The notes under the pieces are model-generated. The model saw only the letters and a program-made list of their open reading frames with translations. It ran no database searches and was not told the origin of the DNA. Positions 24,333 to 32,192 of a stretch of 64,000 nucleotides of DNA are shown here, piece by piece. Source of the stretch: an uncultured Bacilli bacterium (lineage in GTDB: Bacteria; Bacillota_I; Bacilli_A; RF39; UBA660); NCBI GenBank assembly GCA_934148535.1, contig CAKPDF010000006.1, positions 1 to 64,000 on the forward strand, written 5' to 3'. How positions within the stretch are numbered: the first letter of the stretch is position 1; each line of letters opens with the position of its first letter. Made by a program: the position numbers and the translations under genes.

Positions 24333-25274
24333 ATGAAAAAAATTATTTTACTTACTTTTGTATTTGTAATTATTCCTTTTTTAATGGTTACATTTATTCA
24401 TATTGATAGAAATAAAGATATAACTATTAAGGAAATAAGTCTTAATTATAAGTCTTCTGTTATTGTTAGAGTTCATAGGGATCGAGATAATACAATATCT
24501 AATGTAACGTTAGAAGAGTATGTTGTTTCTGTTGTTGCTTCTGAGATGCCCGCTAGTTTTGAAATCGAAGCTTTGAAAGCACAGGCTGTTGCTTCTAGGA
24601 CATATGCTTTGAGAAAGATTATTGATAATAAAGATAAGGATTATGATGTTGTTGATACGGTTATGGATCAGGTATATACAGATGATGATGAACTTAGAAA
24701 TAAGTGGGGAGATAGTTATATAAAATATATTAATAAAATTAGGAGCGCTGTTAATGATACTTCTATGGAATATTTAGATTATAATGGAGAGGTAATAAGT
24801 GCTATGTATTTTTCTACTAGTAATGGTTATACAGAAGATTATAAGAATATTTTTGGTGGTGATGTTCCTTATTTGGTTAGTGTAGAATCATTTTGGGATA
24901 GTGATGTTAGTAGTGTGTTTAATGATAGTGTTACTATGTCTTTGATTGATTTTTATACTGATTTGGGTCTTAGTTATAGTAAGGATTTAGTTATAAGTGA
25001 TATTGTGAGGACTAATACTGGTAGGGTGATGTCACTTACTATTAATGGTACTTCTTTTAAAGGAAGTGATATATATAATAAATTAGGATTAAGGAGCTAT
25101 GACTTTAATATTGTTAAGATCGGTAGTAATATAAAGATAGAAACTAAGGGATATGGTCATGGTGTTGGTATGAGTCAATATGGGGCTTATGGTATGGCTA
25201 AGAGTGGTTATAATTATATGCAGATATTATCTCATTACTATACTGGTTGTGAAATAAAGAAATTGGAAGTGTAG
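24333..25274 (+). CDS. spoIID: Stage II sporulation protein D
   Basis: 313 residues, membrane anchor at 4-22. The lytic core VVASEMPASFEIEALKAQAV contains the catalytic Glu, followed by ASRTYALRK; the conserved YGHGVGMSQYGAYGMA is near the C-terminus. SpoIID is a lytic transglycosylase of the DMP complex that trims septal peptidoglycan during engulfment. Partners SpoIIM/SpoIIP are not in this window. GGAGAGG precedes the ATG. It is the last gene of the mtaD cluster; a mother-cell-specific promoter was not identified. Confidence 0.95.
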   Translation: MKKIILLTFVFVIIPFLMVTFIHIDRNKDITIKEISLNYKSSVIVRVHRDRDNTISNVTLEEYVVSVVASEMPASFEIEALKAQAVASRTYALRKIIDNKDKDYDVVDTVMDQVYTDDDELRNKWGDSYIKYINKIRSAVNDTSMEYLDYNGEVISAMYFSTSNGYTEDYKNIFGGDVPYLVSVESFWDSDVSSVFNDSVTMSLIDFYTDLGLSYSKDLVISDIVRTNTGRVMSLTINGTSFKGSDIYNKLGLRSYDFNIVKIGSNIKIETKGYGHGVGMSQYGAYGMAKSGYNYMQILSHYYTGCEIKKLEV

Positions 25275-25324
25275 TGTATTTTTTGCATCCGTTGTAAAGA
25301 TTAATTTTTATTAAGATAAATGTT

Positions 25325-25352
25325 TTGATATTTGATTAATATATGATATAAT
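25325..25352 (+). promoter_or_regulatory. Promoter of the DUF2974 gene
   Basis: TTGATA (25325-25330), 16-base spacer, TATAAT (25347-25352). Confidence 0.65.
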
Positions 25353-25375
25353 CAGATTAGGAATGAGGAATAGTT

Positions 25376-26461
25376 ATGAATATTTTTGATTATATTTTAA
25401 AGTATGGAAATTATACTTTTAGTGAGATGAATTTTAATGAGGTAGATAATGTTATTTTTGCTAGTTTGTCATATTTAAATTTGGAGGGAATTGTATCTAA
25501 GTCTGCTAAAAATAAAATTAGTATTGGAGAGATTTATAAAGCTCTTTCTAAAAAGAAACATACTACAGAGATTACTGCTGTTAGAAATGCATATGAATTA
25601 CTTAAGGCAATTTCTAATAAGAAGAGATTTAAGGATATTTGTGCTTATTCATATTTATATATAGGTGATGATTCACAGCAATTTTCTGCTTTATGTTTTG
25701 ATATAAATGATGATGTTGTTTATGTTTCTTTTGAGGGGACTGATCATCTTATTAGTGGTTGGGAAGAAGATTTTAAGATGGGCTATGAATTTCCTGTTTT
25801 ATCTCAGAAACATGCTATTAGGTATTTAAATAAAAATTTTACAATTTCTTCTAAGAAGTTGATAGTGGGAGGTCATTCTAAGGGTGGAAATTTAGCATTG
25901 GTAGGTTCTATGTATTGTAATTTCCTTGTTAGAAATAAAATTATTAGTATATATAGTAATGATGGTCCTGGACTTAGGAAGAAACAATTGGAATCTAATA
26001 ATTATAAGAGAATTGAGGATAAATTAATTAAAATAATTCCTAATTATTCAATTGTTGGTCTTCTACTTAGACATACTGATAATTATATTGTTATTAAATC
26101 TACTAAAAGAAATCTTTATGCTCATTCTGTAGTTAATTGGGTGGTTAATGAAAATCATTTTGAGAGGGCTAAGTTATCTGATTTTAGTAAAATAGTTGAT
26201 GATGGTATGATTAAGTGGTTAGATAAATATGATGATAAGCAAAGAGAGGATTTTGTTAAGTGTTTATTTGATATATTTAGGAGAAGTAATGTTAATTCTT
26301 TAATTCAAATAATTGATAATAAAAAAGTTATATTTAAATTACTTAGAGAGACTTCTTTTTCTATAGATCCTCTAACTAAAACAATGATTAAAGATTTTAT
26401 ATATGTGATACTTAAATATTCTAAAGATTATGAGTTAGAAAAAATAAAGGGGTTGTTCTAA
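25376..26461 (+). CDS. Mbeg1-like/DUF2974 alpha/beta hydrolase
   Basis: 361 residues. The family layout is clear: an N-terminal NFNEVDNVIFASLSYL, a central VVYVSFEGTD, and the nucleophile elbow GGHSKGGNLA (Ser about 165), with SNDGPG and YAHSVVNW later supplying the acid and His regions. Predicted cytoplasmic serine hydrolase of unknown substrate. GAATGAGGAAT precedes the ATG. It is followed one base later by a phosphodiesterase gene, so the two form an operon. Confidence 0.87.
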   Translation: MNIFDYILKYGNYTFSEMNFNEVDNVIFASLSYLNLEGIVSKSAKNKISIGEIYKALSKKKHTTEITAVRNAYELLKAISNKKRFKDICAYSYLYIGDDSQQFSALCFDINDDVVYVSFEGTDHLISGWEEDFKMGYEFPVLSQKHAIRYLNKNFTISSKKLIVGGHSKGGNLALVGSMYCNFLVRNKIISIYSNDGPGLRKKQLESNNYKRIEDKLIKIIPNYSIVGLLLRHTDNYIVIKSTKRNLYAHSVVNWVVNENHFERAKLSDFSKIVDDGMIKWLDKYDDKQREDFVKCLFDIFRRSNVNSLIQIIDNKKVIFKLLRETSFSIDPLTKTMIKDFIYVILKYSKDYELEKIKGLF

Positions 26462-26462
26462 T

Positions 26463-27008
26463 ATGAAGATATTATTTATTTCTGATATTCATGGTGTATA
26501 TACTAATTTGGATGCTATAGAGAATGTTATTAATAATCAAAATATAGAATTGTTAGTTGTTCTTGGTGATTTATATTATAGGGGTTTTAATAGGGTATCA
26601 TCAACAGTAGTAGATAATTTTGTTGTTAGGGGTTTTTTGGAGAAATATTCTGATATTTTAATTTGTATGAAGGGTAATTGTGATAGCGATGTTGATATAT
26701 CTAAGAGTAATTTTCCTATTTTAAGTGATATTTCTATGATATATGTTGATAATAAGTGCATTTATTTATCTCATGGTGATAAGTATAGTTATGAGAAAAG
26801 AAATAAGTTTAATAATAAGGGGATTTTGATGTATGGTCATTATCATATTCCTTCTATAAAGAAGGATAATAATATGATTTATATTAATGTTGGTTCTATT
26901 TCATTACCTAGGGATAATAGTGCTTATAGTTATTGTATATATGAGAATAATAAATTTACTTTATATGATATAGAAGGAAATATAATAGATAGTATTATAG
27001 TGGAATAG
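26463..27008 (+). CDS. YfcE/MJ0936-type phosphodiesterase
   Basis: 181 residues with all metallophosphoesterase motifs: SDIHG (N-terminus), GDLYYRG, KGNCDSD, LSHGDKY and YGHYHIP. Two-metal enzyme acting on phosphodiesters such as cyclic nucleotides or small substrates; the natural substrate is unknown. The start lies two bases after the hydrolase stop, so translation is probably coupled (GGGGTTG upstream). Confidence 0.9.
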   Translation: MKILFISDIHGVYTNLDAIENVINNQNIELLVVLGDLYYRGFNRVSSTVVDNFVVRGFLEKYSDILICMKGNCDSDVDISKSNFPILSDISMIYVDNKCIYLSHGDKYSYEKRNKFNNKGILMYGHYHIPSIKKDNNMIYINVGSISLPRDNSAYSYCIYENNKFTLYDIEGNIIDSIIVE

Positions 27009-27153
27009 TACAATACATATTAGTTATATTTTTATATATTTTATTGGGCTGGTATTTGATTACTGGCTTTTTTAATATTTATAATAATAATATTTTTTTG
27101 TTTTATTATAATTTTATTTGGTAATTATTAGATATAGTGCTATGTATTGTACT
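27007..27153 (+). repeat. 147-bp segment bounded by 13-bp inverted repeats
   Basis: AGTACAATACATA (27007-27019) and its exact complement (27141-27153) enclose an AT-rich stretch containing a terminator. A T run follows the right arm. This could be an outer stem of a long terminator or a small MITE-like insertion; no target duplication is evident. Confidence 0.5.
27046..27073 (+). terminator. Terminator after the phosphodiesterase
   Basis: GCTGGTA / TACTGGC stem, loop TTTGAT, then T6. Confidence 0.75.
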
Positions 27154-27175
27154 TTTTATAATTTTAATTATTATA

Positions 27176-27204
27176 TTGATTTTTTTGTTTATTTGTAATA
27201 TACT
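27176..27204 (+). promoter_or_regulatory. Promoter of the ABC exporter operon
   Basis: TTGATT (27176-27181), 17-base spacer, TATACT (27199-27204). Confidence 0.55.
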
Positions 27205-27205
27205 T

Positions 27206-27227
27206 AATATGAAATTAATTTCATATT
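27206..27227 (+). promoter_or_regulatory. 22-bp perfect palindrome, operator of the ABC exporter
   Basis: The core ATATGAAATTAATTTCATAT (27207-27226) is its own reverse complement, extended by one A/T pair. It lies between the -10 and the ribosome binding site, covering the expected transcription start, a classic repressor position. A TetR gene is encoded downstream of the operon (30844), a plausible but unproven partner. Confidence 0.65.
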
Positions 27228-27236
27228 GGAGGTATT

Positions 27237-27956
27237 ATGAAAAGAGATAATAATTTTATTGAATTTAAAAATGTAGTAAAGAAATATCTTGTTGGTGATA
27301 AGGAGTTTAAGGCATTAGATGGAGTTGACTTTGGTATTTCCAAAGGAGAATTTGTAGTTATATTGGGACCTAGTGGTGCTGGTAAGAGTACATTACTTAA
27401 TTTACTTGGAGGAATGGATACTGTTACTAGTGGTAAGATTATAGTAGATGGTAATGTTATTTCTAATTATAATGATAATGCTCTTACTAAATATAGGGCT
27501 AATAACGTAGGATTTATTTTTCAGTTTTATAATATTTTGCCTACTTTAACTGTTATGGAAAATGTTAAGCTAATTGGTGATATTGTGAAAAATCCTAAGG
27601 ATGCAAAAGAAGTGCTTAAGAGTGTTGGGTTAGATAAGCACGCTAATAAATTTCCTAATCAACTATCTGGTGGGGAACAGCAAAGAGTTAGTATTGCTAG
27701 AGCTATTTGTAAAGATCCTAGTATAATACTTGCAGATGAACCAACTGGGGCTTTGGATTCTAAGACTGGTGTAGAGGTTTTAAAGTTGTTAAAGGGTCTT
27801 TGCGATGCTAATAATGGTGAAAATACTGTTATTATTGTTACTCATAATCAGTTGATTGCAGAAATTGCTGATAGGGTAATTAGGTTAAAGAATGGTAAAA
27901 TTGAATCTAATACATTAAATAAACATCCAAAAAATATAGATGAAATAGAGTGGTAA
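27237..27956 (+). CDS. ABC transporter ATP-binding protein, MacB/LolD type
   Basis: 239 residues. Walker [10 protein letters not shown] (about 40), Q-loop [11 protein letters not shown], signature [14 protein letters not shown], Walker [11 protein letters not shown] and the switch His in VTHNQ. The LSGGEQQRV and EPTGALDS context is typical of MacB/LolD exporters that act on peptides, lipids or antimicrobials. Paired one base later with an FtsX-type permease. GGAGG precedes the ATG. Substrate not predictable. Confidence 0.93.
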   Translation: MKRDNNFIEFKNVVKKYLVGDKEFKALDGVDFGISKGEFVVILGPSGAGKSTLLNLLGGMDTVTSGKIIVDGNVISNYNDNALTKYRANNVGFIFQFYNILPTLTVMENVKLIGDIVKNPKDAKEVLKSVGLDKHANKFPNQLSGGEQQRVSIARAICKDPSIILADEPTGALDSKTGVEVLKLLKGLCDANNGENTVIIVTHNQLIAEIADRVIRLKNGKIESNTLNKHPKNIDEIEW

Positions 27957-27957
27957 T

Positions 27958-30348
27958 ATGCTAAAAAAGAAAATGATTCGTGATATATTAAATAATAAAT
28001 CACAATTTATTACAATACTATTAATGGTTATGATTGGTGTTATGGTTTATGCAGGAATAGAGGCATATATGGATGGTATGACTGAGACTGCTTTACGATT
28101 TTACACTGATAATAATTTGCAAGATATTAATGTTTTGGGAAAATCTTTTACAACTAATGAATTAGATGATATTAAGAATATTGATAATGTTAATGATGCT
28201 GAAAGAAAGTTAGTATTAAATATGGTCTCAAATGATGATAGTGATAAATCATATTTGGTATCTATAATAGAATCTAATAATATAAGTAAATTTTATGTTG
28301 ATGATGGAATTTCTTTTGATAAAGATAAATCTGGTGTTTGGTTAGATTATTTTTATGCTAAAGAAAATAAAATAAAAGTTGGGGATAAGATTTCTTTTAA
28401 ATATGATAATTATGTATTTAATGAAGAAGTTTTAGGTATTATTTATATTCCAGATCATTTATATGATGTTAAGGATGCTTCTCAACTTATGCCTAATCAT
28501 AAGAATTATGGAATTGTTTATATGTCTGTGAATGAGATAGAAGATTTTATTAAAAATAATGTTAAAAAAGAATTTGAAAATAGTATAGGTATGTCAATAG
28601 ATGATGCTAAGTTTGATGAATTAAATCCTGATTTTAATTATTTAGATTATGTACCTTTTAATTATGTTATGGTTGATGTGAATAAAAAAAGTGATGTTAA
28701 TTTTGTTAAGAATAAAATAGAGGATAGTATTGATAACGCATTAGCAATAATTTCTATTGAAGATACAACTAGTTATGCTATGTATCAAGGTGAGATAGAT
28801 GAGGGTCGTGCTTATGTTGGAATATTTTCTTTTCTGTTTTTGTTTATAGCAATGCTTTCTGTTATAACTACTATGACTAGAGTTGTTAAAAATCAAAAAT
28901 TACAAATTGGTACTTTAAAGGCTTTAGGTTTTTCTAAATCAAAAATTACTTTACATTATATTGGATATGGTTTTTTGGTATCGTTTGTTGGCGCTATAAT
29001 GGGAATATTATTGGGTAAATATTTTTTGGGAAGTGTATTTTTAAATTTGGAAATGTCATTTTTTGAAATTCCTAATGGTAGAGTTTATATTAATTCTAGT
29101 ACTTATTTAGTTGGTATTTCTGTAGTTATTGGATGTGCTATTATTACTTTAATTACTTGTTATAGAGAACTTAGGAAGAAACCAGCTGATAGTTTAAGAA
29201 ATGAGATACCTAAGGTTAAGAAGGGTAGTTTAAATATTACTACTAAGGGTATATTTAAGAATTTAGGTTTTTCTAGTAAATGGAATTTAAGAGATATACT
29301 TAGAAATAAATTTAGGACTATTACTGGTGTTATTGGTATAGTTGGATGTTGTACTTTGATAGTATGTGCTTTGGGTATGCTTAATAGTATGAATTATTTT
29401 ATTAAACTTCAGTTTGATGATTTATATAATTTTGATTATAAGTTATCTTTAAAAGATGATATTGATGATAATACTTATAATAATATTGTTTCAGAATATG
29501 GTGATAATAGTAGTGAGACTCTTGCTATAGAAATAAAAGATGATAAAGGGGATAGGGATGCTAATACTTTATTTGTGGATGATTCTAATGGATATGTAAG
29601 GTATGTTGATAATAAATATAATTTTATTAAATTAAATTCTAATGATGGGGTTTATGTTACTTATAAATATGCATCACTTAATAATGTTTCTATTGGTGAT
29701 ACTATTTCTTGGCATATATATGGGGATAAAAAATATTATGAATCTAAGGTTATTGGTTTTTATAGGGATCCTCAGGTACAGGGGTTATCTGCTACTAAGG
29801 AGTATATTGAGAGTTTAGGTATTTCTTATAAGGCTACTTCAATTTATACAGATGTTGATTTGAAAAATGTTGATAATATTGATGGTGTTTCTGTTATTCA
29901 AAATATTGATGAATTAAAAGACGCTATAAGTAATATGCTTTCAATGATGAAGAAGATGATTATAATTATTATAGTATTTGCAATATTATTGGGAGTAGTA
30001 ATTATTTATAATATGAGTATTTTATCTTTTAGTGAAAAGATTTATCAGTTTGCTACTTTGAAGGTATTAGGTTTTGATAATAAGAGAATAAGAAAGATAT
30101 TTTCTTTACAAAATAGTTGGATATGTATTTTATCTATTTTAATTGGATTACCAGTTGGATATGGACTTACTTCTTATTTGTTTAAAGTTTGTTTGGATGA
30201 AAATTATGATTTTGGAGTTCATATAGAATGGTGGACTTATGTTAGTGCTGCTGTAGTTACATATTTAGTTTCTTATTTGATTTCTAGATATTTATCTCGT
30301 AATGTTAATAATATAGATATGGTTAGTAGTTTAAAGGGAAACGAGTAG
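27958..30348 (+). CDS. FtsX-like ABC permease
   Basis: 796 residues. An N-terminal helix (about 15-35), a large extracellular loop, then an FtsX helix bundle (about 275-400), a second extracellular domain (about 470-640) and a second FtsX bundle (about 660-790). This double-FtsX layout is that of large Bacillota exporters with a partner MacB-type ATPase. LGFSKSKITLHYIGYG and LGFDNKRIRKIFSLQNS are coupling segments in the two halves. It forms the exporter together with the ATPase gene before it. Confidence 0.9.
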   Translation: MLKKKMIRDILNNKSQFITILLMVMIGVMVYAGIEAYMDGMTETALRFYTDNNLQDINVLGKSFTTNELDDIKNIDNVNDAERKLVLNMVSNDDSDKSYLVSIIESNNISKFYVDDGISFDKDKSGVWLDYFYAKENKIKVGDKISFKYDNYVFNEEVLGIIYIPDHLYDVKDASQLMPNHKNYGIVYMSVNEIEDFIKNNVKKEFENSIGMSIDDAKFDELNPDFNYLDYVPFNYVMVDVNKKSDVNFVKNKIEDSIDNALAIISIEDTTSYAMYQGEIDEGRAYVGIFSFLFLFIAMLSVITTMTRVVKNQKLQIGTLKALGFSKSKITLHYIGYGFLVSFVGAIMGILLGKYFLGSVFLNLEMSFFEIPNGRVYINSSTYLVGISVVIGCAIITLITCYRELRKKPADSLRNEIPKVKKGSLNITTKGIFKNLGFSSKWNLRDILRNKFRTITGVIGIVGCCTLIVCALGMLNSMNYFIKLQFDDLYNFDYKLSLKDDIDDNTYNNIVSEYGDNSSETLAIEIKDDKGDRDANTLFVDDSNGYVRYVDNKYNFIKLNSNDGVYVTYKYASLNNVSIGDTISWHIYGDKKYYESKVIGFYRDPQVQGLSATKEYIESLGISYKATSIYTDVDLKNVDNIDGVSVIQNIDELKDAISNMLSMMKKMIIIIIVFAILLGVVIIYNMSILSFSEKIYQFATLKVLGFDNKRIRKIFSLQNSWICILSILIGLPVGYGLTSYLFKVCLDENYDFGVHIEWWTYVSAAVVTYLVSYLISRYLSRNVNNIDMVSSLKGNE

Positions 30349-30360
30349 TTTCTCTTTTTA
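30333..30360 (+). terminator. Terminator after the ABC exporter
   Basis: AAAGGGAAAC / GTTTCTCTTT stem overlapping the stop codon, followed by T-rich sequence. Confidence 0.75.
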
Positions 30361-30399
30361 AATGGATGATTTTTTATCCTGTAATTTACTATCAGTTTC

Positions 30400-30428
30400 T
30401 TGATTTTTAATTACTATTGTGATAATAT
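30400..30428 (+). promoter_or_regulatory. Plus-strand promoter converging on the toxin-like gene
   Basis: TTGATT (30400-30405), 17-base spacer, TAATAT (30423-30428). A second possible -10, TATAAT, lies at 30454-30459 without a good -35 and would start transcription close to GGAACATT at 30467. Either would give an RNA antisense to the 3' part of the minus-strand transcript. Confidence 0.45.
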
Positions 30429-30434
30429 TAGTAT

Positions 30435-30545
30435 GTAAGCAAGGGAACTTGCATATAATAAAAAAAGGAACATTCAATTTCGTAAGTGAATGTCATCCTC
30501 AAAAATTTTTGGTTTGACACTCAGTTTAATGAGTGTCGTTTATTT
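30435..30545 (+). ncRNA. Candidate antisense RNA (antitoxin-like)
   Basis: Inferred from the plus-strand promoter(s) and from the hairpin GACACTCA / TGAGTGTC (30516-30537) followed by GTTTATTTT as a stop. The RNA would be about 75-110 nt, contain hairpins GCAAG/CTTGC (30440-30453) and ACATTCA/TGAATGT (30470-30493), and be fully complementary to the 3' untranslated part of the toxin-like mRNA. This is the geometry of Bacillus txpA/ratA and bsrG/SR4. Not demonstrated. Confidence 0.4.
30461..30493 (-). terminator. Terminator of the toxin-like mRNA
   Basis: On the minus strand: ACATTCA, ten-base loop, TGAATGT, TCC and then T7. Confidence 0.65.
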
Positions 30546-30551
30546 TATATA

Positions 30552-30644
30552 TTAATATTTTATTACTAATATTAATAATATGGTAAGCAGTAATAATAAA
30601 CATAGTAATTTTAAGAATTTTAAAATAAATGTTTTATTTTTCAT
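30552..30644 (-). CDS. 30-residue hydrophobic peptide, candidate type I toxin
   Basis: Opens MKNKTFILKF and ends LVIKY: two basic residues, then a helix with runs of Leu (LCLLLLLTILLILV), then Lys-Tyr. A GGAGGTG ribosome binding site lies eight bases before the ATG. That site is one arm of a 7-bp stem, CCTCCAT/ATGGAGG (30653-30659 with 30665-30671). Length and composition match membrane-acting type I toxins such as BsrE, Fst or AapA1; homology to any of them was not seen. The gene lies between the ABC exporter and tetR, on the opposite strand. Confidence 0.65.
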   Translation of the reverse strand: MKNKTFILKFLKLLCLLLLLTILLILVIKY

Positions 30645-30652
30645 ACTTACCA

Positions 30653-30671
30653 CCTCCATTCTATATGGAGG
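30653..30671 (-). promoter_or_regulatory. Stem that hides the toxin ribosome binding site
   Basis: CCTCCAT pairs with ATGGAGG around a five-base loop; the GGAGG is the ribosome binding site of the 30-codon gene. Translation would need this stem opened. Confidence 0.6.
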
Positions 30672-30700
30672 ATGACACTCACATTAAATGTTCCTAGATA

Positions 30701-30709
30701 ATTATAACA
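30701..30709 (-). promoter_or_regulatory. Extended -10 promoter of the toxin-like gene
   Basis: Minus strand reads TGT then TATAAT (30706-30701), an extended -10. No strong -35. The expected start, six to seven bases downstream, is the GGAACATT at 30694 that pairs with the transcript's 3' end. Confidence 0.6.
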
Positions 30710-30779
30710 GATATTTTTAATTTATTTCTACAATTTACTGTTAGTATATTGTAAATTAATATTATGTATTGTAATTTAA

Positions 30780-30808
30780 GGAAAACAAATATGTTTTTCT
30801 TTTTTTTT
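30780..30808 (+). terminator. Terminator-like hairpin before tetR
   Basis: GGAAAAC / GTTTTTC stem, six-base loop, then T9. It would stop plus-strand transcripts arriving from the toxin region. Upstream, 30730-30777 has three TTGTAAATT-like half sites, two on the plus and one on the minus strand, possible regulator sites. Confidence 0.6.
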
Positions 30809-30843
30809 AATTAGTTGTATAATAAATATGATGAGGTGAGAAC

Positions 30844-31443
30844 ATGGGTGAAGTAAGAGAACCTATAAAGAAAAGTTCTATTGAAAAAAAACAGAGGATA
30901 GTTCAAAAGGGATTTGAACTTATGTGTAGAGAAGGGTTTCATAATGTTAATTGCGCTGATATTGCTAGATATGCTTCAGTTTCTACTGGTATTATTTATC
31001 AATATTTTTCTAATAAAAGAGATATATTTTTAGAGGGAGTTAGAGATTATTCTAATAGTATTATTTTTCCAATGTCTGATATTATAGATGATATTAGTTT
31101 TGATAAAAATAAGTTAGATGAAGGTATAAATAAAATCTTAGATATATTTACTTCTCGTCATACTATGGATAAAAGGGAACATGAGGAATTAATGGCAATG
31201 AGTCATTTGGATGATGATATTGCTAAAATATTTTATGATAATGAAATTGTTATTACTGAAAAAATTGCTAAGCTTATTTCAAATTATGGTTTTAATGAGT
31301 ATCATTTGAAAGAAAGAGTACATATTATTATTAGTATTGTAGATAATTATTGTCATGAAGTTGTTTATCATAAACATAGGGAAATAGATCAAAAAGTTTT
31401 AAAAGAAGAGGTAGTTAATACTATATTATTTTTACTTAAATGA
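30844..31443 (+). CDS. TetR/AcrR family regulator
   Basis: 199 residues. The N-terminal helix-turn-helix is typical: QKGFELMCREGFHNVNCADI then ASVSTGIIYQYFSNKRDIF. The C-terminal ligand-binding half is divergent, as usual. TATAAT (with the weak context TTGTATAAT) precedes GAGGTGAG. Likely targets are its own promoter region, the 22-bp palindrome before the upstream ABC exporter, or the HdeD-like gene downstream; the sequence does not decide between them. Confidence 0.92.
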   Translation: MGEVREPIKKSSIEKKQRIVQKGFELMCREGFHNVNCADIARYASVSTGIIYQYFSNKRDIFLEGVRDYSNSIIFPMSDIIDDISFDKNKLDEGINKILDIFTSRHTMDKREHEELMAMSHLDDDIAKIFYDNEIVITEKIAKLISNYGFNEYHLKERVHIIISIVDNYCHEVVYHKHREIDQKVLKEEVVNTILFLLK

Positions 31444-31469
31444 TAATAGACAGAAAGTTAAAATTGTTC

Positions 31470-31498
31470 TTTACAATTTTTAGGTATTATGATACTAT
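31470..31498 (+). promoter_or_regulatory. Promoter of the HdeD-like gene, twin of the BRO promoter
   Basis: TTTACA (31470-31475), 17-base spacer, TACTAT (31493-31498). It closely matches the promoter at 15962-15990. An AAAATTGT/ACAATTTT hairpin (31460-31480) overlaps the -35 and may also end tetR transcription. Confidence 0.6.
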
Positions 31499-31522
31499 TT
31501 TTATATGATTGGAGAGTGTGAT

Positions 31523-32086
31523 ATGAAAGATATGGAAAATTTTATTCAAAAGGTATTATGGAAAGATGTTTTAATTTCTTGTTTGTTCTTAATTATGGGA
31601 ATATTTTTATTAGTAAGTCCTAAAGATATTTTAGAGATTTCTTCTTACTTTATTGGTGCCCTATTGATACTTAATGGTATTTTATATTTGTGTGATGTTG
31701 GTAATGGATTTTCTTTGTTTGATCCTTTAATTATGGGAATATTATCAATTACATTTGGTTTAGTTATTTTTATATATCCAACTTTATTTATTAATATGGT
31801 ACCCATATTGTTAGGGTTTTGGTTTATTATAACAGGCGCTGTAAAGTGTAGATTAGCATTTATATTAAAGGAAGTTAATGATGGTGATTGGGTATCAATG
31901 TTAATTATGGCTATAATTACTATTATTTGTGGATTCTTACTTGTAATATTCCCTAATATGGGTGCAATAAGTATTACTATTGTTCTTGGTGTATTATTAG
32001 TGGTATATTCTATTGATAATATTATTAATGGATTAATTGTTAAGAAAAAGGTTAAAGATATTGCTAAGGCGTTAAAAGTTAGATGA
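31523..32086 (+). CDS. HdeD/DUF308 family membrane protein
   Basis: 187 residues from the ATG at 31523 behind GGAGAGTG; an in-frame ATG at 31505 would sit at the transcription start and lacks a ribosome binding site. Six membrane helices in three similar pairs, as in DUF308. HdeD is linked to acid resistance in enterics; in Bacillota the role is unknown. It directly follows tetR and may be its target. Terminator downstream. Confidence 0.85.
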   Translation: MKDMENFIQKVLWKDVLISCLFLIMGIFLLVSPKDILEISSYFIGALLILNGILYLCDVGNGFSLFDPLIMGILSITFGLVIFIYPTLFINMVPILLGFWFIITGAVKCRLAFILKEVNDGDWVSMLIMAIITIICGFLLVIFPNMGAISITIVLGVLLVVYSIDNIINGLIVKKKVKDIAKALKVR

Positions 32087-32090
32087 TTTT

Positions 32091-32115
32091 AAAAGTTCTC
32101 TTTTTGAGAACTTTT
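32091..32115 (+). terminator. Terminator after the HdeD-like gene
   Basis: AAAAGTTCTC / GAGAACTTTT stem with a T5 loop and T-rich tail. Confidence 0.85.
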
Positions 32116-32192
32116 TATTTTCTTAATTTTTTTGTATCAAATTTGAAGAATATATGATATAATTTAGTTAATAAGAATAGAGGTGTGTTGGG

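Larger units (their letters stand above)
30460..30694 (-). ncRNA. Toxin-like mRNA with 5'-3' complementary ends
   Basis: Predicted minus-strand transcript from about 30694 to the terminator at 30461-30493. Its first bases GGAACATT (30694-30687) pair with AATGTTCC at the 3' end (30474-30467), and 30682-30668 pairs over 15 bp (one G-U) with 30500-30486. The 5' leader GAGTGTC could instead pair with GACACTCA in the 3' hairpin (30516-30537), so alternative folds exist. The ribosome binding site is in its own stem. Ends are predicted from promoter and terminator only. Confidence 0.6.

Noticed and set aside
30516..30560. Plus-strand promoter from TTGACA at 30515
   Set aside because: No acceptable -10 lies 16-18 bases downstream; the bases are better explained as one arm of the GACACTCA hairpin.
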